Assembly: GCA_023250175.1 (NCBI GenBank)
Contig: JAHFBD010000011.1
Span: 5,042-20,356 of the forward strand
Origin: Candidatus Melainabacteria bacterium
Lineage (GTDB): Bacteria > Cyanobacteriota > Vampirovibrionia > 2-02-FULL-35-15
DNA: 15,315 nucleotides
Direction: 5' to 3'
Of the stretch, positions 6,594 to 14,600 are shown piece after piece. The position numbers and the translations under genes were made by a program. Below the pieces are notes generated by a model. The model was not told the DNA's origin and ran no database searches. It saw nothing but the letters and a program-made list of their open reading frames with translations. Positions within the stretch are counted from its first letter, which is position 1. Each line of letters opens with the position of its first letter.

Positions 6594-7817
6594 ATGTCTT
6601 TAGTAGAAAAAAATAACGGATTACAAAATCTGCCTGGAGGAAACAAGACAAATAGTACTTCTAATCCTGACTTAGAACTTCTTAATGATTTAAAGAAAAC
6701 TAATAATGTTGACAATAATGATTCCACAAAACAGAATATAAATATTGCGCAAGAGCAAAACAATCGCTTTCTTTTATTCATGTTTGACAAAGATGGAGAT
6801 AAGAAGCTTAATTCTGATGAGATTTCAGATTATTTGCATTCGTCTGAGGGATTTAAACTCAATGATGGCTCTATTTTTCACCCATCAATCTCTATTGATA
6901 TTGTTACCGATGACCTAAAGAAGTATGACAAAAATCATAATGGTTCTATTGATACTCAGAGACTCTCTACTAAGGAACAAATGACTGAAAGTAGTTACCT
7001 ATTTTACGGTGAAGAAGAAAAGAAAAAAGATAAAACCGTTTTAAACACATTTGATAAAGATGGCGATGGAAAACTTAATTTAAATGAGACTAATAACTAT
7101 TTTGAATTCTATCGAAATGATCCGCATCAGCATAGTATTTCTGTTGACATAGTTACAGATGATGTAAAGAAATTCGATATATCTCATGACGGTCAAATCG
7201 GACAGTCTGATGATGAGATAAAGCGTGATAGAGAATGTCAAGCAATCGAGACTAATGCAGAAATTATGAAATTTGATAAAGATGGTGATGGAAAACTTAA
7301 TGCTAGTGAAATTGGATATTTCTTAGATTCTCCAAATCGTGATGGATATGAAATTTCTACTGAGTTTCTTATTGATGATTTAAAAAAATGTGACACAAAT
7401 AACGATGGTTTTATTACTAATTATTATAACAGAGAATCTAAATATGATCCTGAAACTAAAACTTGGAAAACAATACGTACGATTAACATTGATGAGGAAG
7501 CAAGGCTACTACGGAAGACGATTTCACAAGCTCAAGAAGAGAATCATAAAAAAGATCTTCAAACCAAAGAAAATAATCAAACCCTAGATATATATGATCA
7601 AGATGGCGATAGAAAGCTGAATACAGATGAACTTAAGGCTTATTTTATAGAACACCCTGGAAACTCTAATGACGGTACATTTGTCGATAGCAAAGTTTCT
7701 CTTGATCTCGTTACTGACGACTTAAAGCAATATGATAAAAATAATGATGGTTTTATTAGTTACAATGTCAAGAAAGGTTGGTCTGAAGGTGAAGCGTTTC
7801 TTAATGACAATAAATAA
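6594..7817 (+). CDS. protein with four EF-hand pairs (eight calcium-binding-type loops)
   Basis: A 407-residue acidic protein. After a polar, Asn-rich, probably disordered leader (1-55) come four units, each with two EF-hand-type loops. First loops start at residues 65, 154, 228 and 335 (DKDGDxKLNxxE or DQDGDRKLNTDE) with a full set of ligands including Glu12. Second loops start at 112, 195, 267 and 381 (DKNHNGSID, DISHDGQIG, DTNNDGFIT, DKNNDGFIS) but have R, D, Y and V at position 12, so they lack the bidentate Glu. The words IVTDDLKKYD or similar precede each second loop, showing that the units arose by duplication. No signal peptide, lipobox, transmembrane or sortase motif is visible, so location is unknown. 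ATG at 6594 has AAGGAG (6581-6586) seven bases upstream. It is likely a calcium buffer or sensor; the partner is unknown. Confidence 0.85.
   Translation: MSLVEKNNGLQNLPGGNKTNSTSNPDLELLNDLKKTNNVDNNDSTKQNINIAQEQNNRFLLFMFDKDGDKKLNSDEISDYLHSSEGFKLNDGSIFHPSISIDIVTDDLKKYDKNHNGSIDTQRLSTKEQMTESSYLFYGEEEKKKDKTVLNTFDKDGDGKLNLNETNNYFEFYRNDPHQHSISVDIVTDDVKKFDISHDGQIGQSDDEIKRDRECQAIETNAEIMKFDKDGDGKLNASEIGYFLDSPNRDGYEISTEFLIDDLKKCDTNNDGFITNYYNRESKYDPETKTWKTIRTINIDEEARLLRKTISQAQEENHKKDLQTKENNQTLDIYDQDGDRKLNTDELKAYFIEHPGNSNDGTFVDSKVSLDLVTDDLKQYDKNNDGFISYNVKKGWSEGEAFLNDNK
7050..7301 (+). repeat. near-identical 30-base EF-hand-loop DNA repeats
   Basis: The 30 bases at 7050-7079 and 7272-7301, encoding FDKDGDGKLN, differ at one position (a silent C/T in a Gly codon). 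Identity at the DNA level suggests recent duplication or gene conversion between units two and three; units one and four are more diverged. Confidence 0.7.
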
Positions 7818-7944
7818 AACTACTATGTCATTAGAGGCTATCTCAAATTCATACCATGTTTAGGATACCTGGTATTAATGCCAGAAAAATATGATGGCTA
7901 TAAAACTTGCCAAGAAAAAGGTTATTGGGGAAACATTTTTCACC
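7818..7944. other. convergent EF-hand/murJ intergenic region
   Basis: The 127 bases between the two converging stops carry a short inverted repeat ATACCA/TGGTAT around 7851-7876 and an overlapping CTGGT/GCCAG hairpin. Neither has a T-run on either strand, so I see no classical intrinsic terminator and no gene. Confidence 0.4.
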
Positions 7945-9528
7945 TTATTTACTTGCACGAATCTTATTTTTTATTTCTTTAATTATTTTCTCAGCTTCTT
8001 CCAGTCTTAATGTTAATGCCATTCCGAAGTAAACCAAGAAACAAAATATAAAGCTAGAGAAAAGTAACATTGCTTTCGAAAAGAAATCATAATTTGCAAG
8101 ATGAACTGGAAGGACATATAAAAACAAAAGCCCGAATAAGTACATTACAAAAGCTGCTATGCTTATTTTTATTAATGACCTCACATGCTTTATCCAGCCA
8201 AAACATCCTATTTTTTGCCTGAGTAAAAAACCTAATAGGCAAAAATTAAAAATGGTAACTAGGGATGTAGCAAATGCAATTCCTGTAGCATGATATTTAG
8301 CTACTAAAACATTATTTAATATTACTTTTAATGTAATGGAGGATACAGCAACAATTAGTGGTAGCTTCGAATCTCCAAGAGAATAAAATACTCTTGTTAA
8401 AGTATCTCTTGCTACATATGCAATCATAGACAATAACAGGGCAACCAAAATACTACTTGTAAGTGCTGTAGATCTTTCATTAAATGCGCCTCTTTGAAAA
8501 ATAAGCTCAATGACAGGTTTTGAAAAAAGAAATAAATAAACTGCTATTGGTAGTGTCAAAAACCAAAGAGACTTAATAACAAGAATTGATGTTTGCTTTA
8601 ACTCATCCAACTTTTTATTAAATGCTAATTCCGAAAACCTAGGGAAGAATGGTACTAAAAACGAGGTCAATAAAACACCAAGAGGTAGTTGAATTAATCT
8701 GTTTGCAAATACAGTTGCAGTCCAGCTTCCTTCTTCTAGCCCAGAACAAAAAAAGCTATCTACATAAACAGTTATTTGACCAATCGTTGTACTTAAAAGT
8801 GCTGGACCTAAAAAATGATAGAAGTCACCGACTATTTGCTGATTTTTAACAATAGCAATTTTCAAATTTTCATACAGCCCTGCTTTTATTAAATCTGGAA
8901 CTTGAACTAAAAGTTGTAAAATAGCTCCTATTAAAGTACCTATTCCAAGAGCAAATCCAAGTGTTTTATCATGAAAAGCAAATACAAAGCTAACAATAGC
9001 AATGCTTGGAAGAACCGGGCTAAATGAAGGCCAGAAGAAGTTCCCATAAACATTAGATACCCCACATAAAATTCCCAGCAGTCCCGAAATTATAATTAAT
9101 GGCAACATCGTAGTAAGCTGTAGTTCAGTTAAATACCAAAGTTTTGTTTGATAAGCTGAATCAAGTCCATTGGCAGGTGCTATAAAATGTACAATTTGAG
9201 TTTTAAAACCAAGTACTAAAAGAGCAATTAATGTAAGACCTAAAAAAGTAATTGCAAAAATTTTAATTAGAAAACTTCCGGATTCTTTTGCATTATCTTT
9301 TACTTTTATGAGAGTGCTTATTGTAGCGGAGTGAAATGGACCCCCTAAACCACCAAGCAAAATCAATGCATTACCAGTAAATAAATAAGCAAAGTTATAA
9401 GCATCAGCAGTTATACTTGTTCCATATACTTTTGCTATAACCAAATCTCTAAGCAATCCAAAGATCTTACTTAGAACAGTAATAATTCCAACAAAGCTTG
9501 CAATTTTAAATAATTGACGATTTGGCAT
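7945..9528 (-). CDS. murJ: lipid II flippase MurJ (MviN family)
   Basis: Polytopic inner-membrane MOP-superfamily protein that moves lipid II across the cytoplasmic membrane for peptidoglycan assembly. The 527 residues form a series of about 14 hydrophobic segments, as expected for MurJ. The N-terminal signature SKIFGLLRDLVIAKVYG (20-36) keeps Arg27, and TADAYNFAY (40-48) keeps the conserved Asp42. Other family stretches are the loop at 57-70 (ending GGPFHSAT), RLIQLPLGVLLTSFLVPFFPRFSE, FQRGAFNERST and ARDTLTRVFYSLGDSKLP. Aligned by eye to E. coli MurJ, the Arg-Arg of NLLRRIFAEG is replaced by neutral residues (GNALILLGGLGG). ATG at 9528-9526 has no visible Shine-Dalgarno; a TATAAT box on this strand lies about 30 bases upstream. 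It stands alone on the minus strand, apart from the murF cluster. Confidence 0.95.
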   Translation of the reverse strand: MPNRQLFKIASFVGIITVLSKIFGLLRDLVIAKVYGTSITADAYNFAYLFTGNALILLGGLGGPFHSATISTLIKVKDNAKESGSFLIKIFAITFLGLTLIALLVLGFKTQIVHFIAPANGLDSAYQTKLWYLTELQLTTMLPLIIISGLLGILCGVSNVYGNFFWPSFSPVLPSIAIVSFVFAFHDKTLGFALGIGTLIGAILQLLVQVPDLIKAGLYENLKIAIVKNQQIVGDFYHFLGPALLSTTIGQITVYVDSFFCSGLEEGSWTATVFANRLIQLPLGVLLTSFLVPFFPRFSELAFNKKLDELKQTSILVIKSLWFLTLPIAVYLFLFSKPVIELIFQRGAFNERSTALTSSILVALLLSMIAYVARDTLTRVFYSLGDSKLPLIVAVSSITLKVILNNVLVAKYHATGIAFATSLVTIFNFCLLGFLLRQKIGCFGWIKHVRSLIKISIAAFVMYLFGLLFLYVLPVHLANYDFFSKAMLLFSSFIFCFLVYFGMALTLRLEEAEKIIKEIKNKIRASK

Positions 9529-9557
9529 ATGCTAACGAAGCAAGAGCAACAAAATGA

Positions 9558-9585
9558 ATTATAATTGTTTTGTATTACCCAACAA
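9558..9585 (-). promoter_or_regulatory. murJ promoter with symmetric -10 element
   Basis: The minus strand has a perfect TATAAT (complement of 9558-9563) with TTGTTG (complement of 9580-9585, 3/6 to TTGACA) 16 bases upstream, placing the start near 9551 and a leader of about 22 bases. The 8-base core ATTATAAT (9558-9565) is its own reverse complement, so the plus strand also reads TATAAT (9560-9565), toward the yqeG-like gene; no good plus-strand -35 is seen. Confidence 0.5.
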
Positions 9586-9611
9586 GTTAGTAAGAATATG
9601 TAGAGGGAAGA

Positions 9612-10109
9612 ATGGTTCCATTTTTAAGACCTACTTTAATTTATGATGGTGATGTAACCAAAGTTCAATTAGATGATCTTAAAAAACTTAATGCTGCAGG
9701 TTTAATATTAGATCTGGATAATACGATTATGGCTCCAAAGTCAGCTAAATTAGAACCAGAGGTCAAGTTATGGCTAGAGCTAATGAAAAAAAATTTTAAA
9801 ATAGTGATTTTAACGAATAATAAAAAAGCCTTTTATCTTGAAGCAGTAAGACAAGTTCTTGAATTGCCCGTAATTGGCTTTGCAAAAAAGCCCTGGTCTA
9901 TTGGAATTAAAGAGGCTCTTGATATATTAAAATTATCAAATGATAAAATTGTAGTTATCGGCGATCGTCCATTAACTGATATATGGTTGGGGCAAAGATT
10001 TAAATTAAAAGCAATCTTAGTTAAAGCATTAACCGCTCATATTGAACCTAAATGGAAGTATTACTTAAGAAAATTAGAGTGGTCATTTGTAAATAAATCA
10101 AAAGGCTAA
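9612..10109 (+). CDS. YqeG-family HAD IIIA-type phosphatase
   Basis: A small single-domain haloacid-dehalogenase hydrolase of 165 residues, typical for the YqeG/GEP4-like family, which has no cap domain. Motif I is LILDLDNTI (31-39; nucleophile Asp34, acid/base Asp36), motif II VILTNN (65-70; Thr68), motif III lysine in AKKPW (91-95), and motif IV VIGDRPLTDI (115-124; Asp118, Asp123). GDRPLTD is very characteristic of YqeG. Related eukaryotic GEP4 dephosphorylates phosphatidylglycerophosphate, so a phospholipid or nucleotide phosphate substrate is possible, but the substrate cannot be read from sequence. ATG at 9612 follows AGAGGG (9602-9607) at rather short spacing. It is the first gene of a plus-strand run with the arginase-family gene five bases downstream. 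Confidence 0.9.
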   Translation: MVPFLRPTLIYDGDVTKVQLDDLKKLNAAGLILDLDNTIMAPKSAKLEPEVKLWLELMKKNFKIVILTNNKKAFYLEAVRQVLELPVIGFAKKPWSIGIKEALDILKLSNDKIVVIGDRPLTDIWLGQRFKLKAILVKALTAHIEPKWKYYLRKLEWSFVNKSKG

Positions 10110-10114
10110 TAAAC

Positions 10115-11092
10115 ATGAAAAATAATATTTCAATAATTTTAGCTCCTTTTTCAGTCGGTGGACCAAATAATGCTGCAAAAGACGGTCCTAAAGCACTGAT
10201 GAATAATGGGCTTAGTGATGATTTGAAAGGATTAGGATTTAATGTAAAAATTATTAACCCACCAAGGTCACTTAATAAAAGCTCTTTAGCAGCTACAAGT
10301 AAACCAAACAGAATTAAAAATATTGAAGCAATTTTAAAAATAAATGAATGGCTTTCAATAACAATTAAAGAAGAAATTAAAAGTGGGTTTATACCCCTAA
10401 CAATTGGTGGGGATCATAGCTTAGCAATTGGAACTATTGGAGGGATCTGTAGTGCCTTAGATAGTATAGGTGTTTTGTGGATAGATAGACATTTTGATGC
10501 ACATTCCCCTAAAAATACTCCTTCATGGAGAGCCCATGGTATGCCAGTATCAGTAGCAATTGCAGATAAAAACTATGATAAGCATCCCGATTTCCAAAAA
10601 CTTTTATTTCTTAGTGGAAATAAGAAAATCCCAAAAGTTAAACCAGAAAATTTTATTCAAATTGCAATTGGTGAAAAAAGTGCAGTAAAACCACAGACAA
10701 AATGGTATTCAATGAAAGACATTGATAACTTTGGAATTAAAAAAATTACAAATGATGCTATAAACTACCTTTTAAAGAGAGTAAAATACATCTATATAGC
10801 CTGGGATATTGATTCATTAAATGTTACAGGCACCGGTACAAGTGGTGACGATCAACTTAATTTAAGAGAAGGATTACAGATAGCAAGAACTATAAATGAA
10901 AAGATTAGACTTAAAAGCAGGCTGGCGGGATTAGAAATGATGGAAGTAGCACCAAGTCTTGAACGAAAAGATTTAAAAGGACAAACAGCAAGCTGGGCAG
11001 TCCAACTCATAACAACAGCTTTTGGGGATGACTTATTTAACAATTTATCCAGAATGACAAGAAATATTAATATGCATGCAGTAGACTTATAA
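10115..11092 (+). CDS. arginase/ureohydrolase-family metal hydrolase with altered substrate pocket
   Basis: A 325-residue ureohydrolase-fold protein that probably cleaves a guanidino or related C-N bond with a two-manganese centre. Metal ligands are all present: His101 (GGDHS), Asp124, His126 and Asp128 (WIDRHFDAH), Asp231 and Asp233 (AWDIDS). His141 (AHGMP), Thr135, Ser137 and Glu277 (MMEVAP) match arginase positions. Several arginase pocket residues do not: the DAH alanine is Arg125, the Asn of DIN is His130, SGN becomes Ser-Trp-Arg (137-139), the loop that usually holds RDxD reads IGEKSA (185-190), and the loop after the last DxD pair is shortened (VTGTGTSG). The order of motifs resembles arginase more than agmatinase, but the true substrate is uncertain. 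ATG at 10115 is nine bases after AAAGG (inside the previous gene's end), so it is an operon gene. Confidence 0.85.
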   Translation: MKNNISIILAPFSVGGPNNAAKDGPKALMNNGLSDDLKGLGFNVKIINPPRSLNKSSLAATSKPNRIKNIEAILKINEWLSITIKEEIKSGFIPLTIGGDHSLAIGTIGGICSALDSIGVLWIDRHFDAHSPKNTPSWRAHGMPVSVAIADKNYDKHPDFQKLLFLSGNKKIPKVKPENFIQIAIGEKSAVKPQTKWYSMKDIDNFGIKKITNDAINYLLKRVKYIYIAWDIDSLNVTGTGTSGDDQLNLREGLQIARTINEKIRLKSRLAGLEMMEVAPSLERKDLKGQTASWAVQLITTAFGDDLFNNLSRMTRNINMHAVDL

Positions 11093-11107
11093 TTAATCAT
11101 AAAAATC

Positions 11108-11608
11108 ATGAAGCTTAAAACTCAACTAAAAACAATTAATGATAAAAATGAAATAATAGAATTTCTAGCTAAATATAGTATTTATGCTGATTCTTGGCAA
11201 TCAGAAAAGGTTCATTCAAATTTAACAGATCCACTCTTAGTATATAAAAAGCAAATTGAAAAACTAAAAACCCGATTTAATTATGCATCAGCAGATGTCT
11301 GTGCTATGACTAAGGATACTTTTAATTTAGATACTATGCTAAGTGCATTTATTAAAGAGCATCATCATACCGATGATGAAGTACGATTTGTGGTTAGTGG
11401 TGAAGGTATATTTGGTATTAATCCACTTACAGAACTATCTTTTGAGATTTATGTTGAAGCTGGTGATTTGCTTTTAGTACCTGCTTATACACAGCATTGG
11501 TTTAATTTAACTGATAAAAAAAATATTTGTTGTATAAGAGTCTTTAAAGAAAATCCTAAGTGGGAAGCCATTTATGAACTACCTAAACGAAATATAGAAG
11601 TTCATTAA
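11108..11608 (+). CDS. mtnD: acireductone dioxygenase (ARD) family cupin
   Basis: Cupin dioxygenase of the methionine salvage pathway: it oxidises the acireductone intermediate to the 2-oxo precursor of methionine with Fe(II) or, off-pathway, with Ni(II). The 166-residue chain has the diagnostic metal site EHHHTDDEVRFVVSGEGIF (84-102): His85, His87, Glu91, with His130 in VPAYTQHWF (124-132), followed by CIRVFKENPKWEA. ARD proteins are usually about 180 residues, so this is slightly short but complete. No Shine-Dalgarno precedes the ATG at 11108. A TATAAT at 11088-11093, over the stop of the upstream gene, could give a nearly leaderless transcript, although no -35 is clear. No other mtn genes are nearby. 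Its TAA overlaps the TAA of the facing giant gene in TTAA (11605-11608). Confidence 0.9.
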   Translation: MKLKTQLKTINDKNEIIEFLAKYSIYADSWQSEKVHSNLTDPLLVYKKQIEKLKTRFNYASADVCAMTKDTFNLDTMLSAFIKEHHHTDDEVRFVVSGEGIFGINPLTELSFEIYVEAGDLLLVPAYTQHWFNLTDKKNICCIRVFKENPKWEAIYELPKRNIEVH

Positions 11609-14600
11609 TAACACCACAATGTATCAATGTGTCTTTGAAGCCATAATTGAAATAATGATTTCTTAGATTGATTAATTAAATCTTTATTGTCTGATAAGAC
11701 ATAAGCAGTTCCTTGTTTTGAGGGCATTCCTGGATTTATAGTGGGGAGCCACTCTTTGTTAGATAATTGTCCAGTACCTGGCAAGTAATCATATCTATAT
11801 TCATAATGATCATTTATTTTTTTTGCTTGTTGAGCTAATAGATTTAAGTTTAAAATAAAGTCTGTTCGTTTTGTTCTTTCACCAAAGTCATCATCAATTA
11901 CTTTAGAACTTAACATTTCTTTCAACTCATCATTATGAATTGAAAACAATAATTCACCTCTATAAAATAAATGCAAGTGTTGTTTTTCTTTTTTCTCTGC
12001 CAGCTTACACAGTATATGTATAAGATTATGCAAGTTATCTGATAGCTGCATTTCACTCATTGCATTATTAAAAAACTCTAAATCTACCACAAAATGTTTA
12101 GGACTAGGATTTGTGGGATCACGAGTATCACTTGTAAGAAACGTATCATCACCGGTTCTAAATGAAGCTTTAGCAATTCTACTAGCGGATTCTCCTGGCT
12201 TAAGTTCCCTATATCCCATAAATTGTTCACCATATTGATCAGCTCTAGAGTACATTTTTGATTTTCCACTTCTTTGAATTAAACTTACATTTCCATTTGA
12301 AGTTACTGGCTCACCTTGCATATTACTTTTTGGCTTTGGATTACTAGCTAATAATTTTGCCTGTTGAAAACATTTACCGGAAGTTGATAAGAACTCTTTT
12401 TCCTCTTTTGCATCTAATCCAAGTATCATAGACTGCAAGAGCGAACCCCAATGTGAGCGACTATTATTAGTTACTACTCTATGAATAAGTCCTAGTCCTC
12501 GTTTTGGATAATTTCTTTTTTTACGAAGATAGTAGGATTTGTCTTCGACCAGTTTAGGTTCATCTACCATATGGTTTTCATTTTCATACTTTCCTCTGGA
12601 GGATAGGTCATTTGACACAGCAAATGTTTGAATCAATTTTTTATATTGTGGAGATTCTAGAAGTTCTTTTATATTATCCAGGATGTTTTTATCAATCATT
12701 TCTTCTGCGGAGCGAAAGTGTTTCGGAGGCTCTGGTAAAGCAATCTCATTCCCATTGCTAAATATATTTTCGTGAGAATCTATTAATCTATCTTCTGCCA
12801 ATACTGCTGAAAATACTTTGAGTTCCTGAGGAGTTAAAGTCTTTAATTCATTTTTTATTTCTTGTTTTAAGATTAATGGACAACTATCTGGCAATGAAGA
12901 TATAAGCTCTTCTTTTAAATTCTCTTCAATAGCTGTATCACTAGTCTCATCAAAAACTTTATTTAATCTTTCCCGTAATAACCTTGTATTAAAGTCAGCT
13001 TTTGTTAGCATGGTGTATAAAACAAGAAAACGGTACTGGGCATGTTCTGGTATACAATTTCCAATTAAATCACGGACTGTATGTTCTAAAGTACAAGGAT
13101 GTTTTTCTTCTTTTAATCTACTGACTATTGCACCTACAATTTTCTCTTTAGCTTCTGGAACTATACTAAACAACGAACTTACAACTTTTTGTCTGTGATT
13201 TTGTGGTACTTCTAATTGGGTTCTTTCCACAAACTTTTTTAGTAATGGATTAATTTTTATAATCTCAATAAAATCTTCTTTAGGAAGAGAGGTTAATGAC
13301 AATAACTCTGTATTAGTACTTAAAAAAGAAGGCATTAAAGTTGTTTTCCATAAATTGGTTTCATCTTTTTGAAAATTATCTGGTAAGCATTTTGTTAAAT
13401 CAACATTAAAATAATCACTAAAGAATGCTATATTCTGTCCAAAGTTTGATGGAGATTTTCTATCTCTATGCAAGCCCGCTAATATAAGACTTACTGGCTT
13501 ATTAAAGTTTAGTTCTTGATTTGAAGTATATAGTGCAGGGTTATCAACACTTGTTAATGATGGTGTTATTTTATGTTCTAAAAAAGCACCTTGTATAATT
13601 TTCTCTGCTCTTTTGGGTGAAATTGTATCCTTCAAATTAACACCAAGTTCTTCTAGATTCAAAAGTAATGTAGAAAGGTGACTCCACATATGTCTCCCAT
13701 TAAAAGCCCAATAATATTTTTTTCCCATATGTTTTTCATACGGATGATCTTCAATAGTAATATCTAGCCAGTCTTCAATGCTCTTAGAGCTCTTGGGAAA
13801 ATTTGAAGAATGCATTTTGTGTTTAGACCATATAGAGTCAGATGATGATTTCTCTTCTTCTTTTTTACAATCCCCAAAATAACATCGTTCTTGAATTTTA
13901 CTTTTTAAATACGAGGTTAAAACTACTTTGTCATTTTCTTTTTCGAAATATTGTGAAAGTACTCCACTTTCATGAAAAGCATTCAATGCTCTTTGAATAG
14001 TATCTGTCTCATATAGAGAAGTGTTGTGAAGTATAGAATCTATCAGTTTTTCTTCAATTATATTTTCTGGGTGAAGCATACGGAGTATTTCACATGTTTT
14101 AGCAATAATTGTAGGAGAAGGCAACCAATTCCAATCTCTTTGAAGAACACACTCTAAATTTCTAAGAAGTATTTCGGGATCATATTTTAATTTTTGTGTT
14201 TGCTTAGCAATTTCAAGATTTAAATCTATAACCGATTCAATAGGACATAATCTTTGATCGCTCCACCAGGCATTTAAACATTTCTCAAGTGCTGGTAATG
14301 ATGTGGAATCAAGGAGTGGTAATGGTTTTTGTTGAATACAGTGAATTACTGCAAGTCTTACATCATCATCATTGATACAAAGATTTGAATTGCTAATTAG
14401 TTCTAAGTGTAATTTATCGTTTGTATTATTAAGAGGTAAATCATACCATTCTACAAATTCTTTAATATAGGTTTGAGTATCAATATCTTCAAGAAACTTA
14501 GAAACAATTGGGTAGGATTCCTTTGCATAAGAAATTTTATTTTTGACGCTTTGCTTTAATTCGTTCATATCTACCAATGCACAAAGAATATTTTTTAGAT

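Noticed and set aside
6352..6651. Minus-strand 99-codon open frame with hydrophobic stretches
   Set aside because: It reads through the palindromic repeat, the T10G9 tract and the start of the EF-hand gene, has low-complexity residues and no recognisable domain; judged spurious.
7851..7880. Intrinsic terminator between the EF-hand gene and murJ
   Set aside because: Stems of five to six pairs only, and no T-run follows on either strand.
10852..11109. Minus-strand 85-codon open frame over the arginase-like gene end
   Set aside because: Antisense to a confident gene; no ribosome-binding site or motif supports it.
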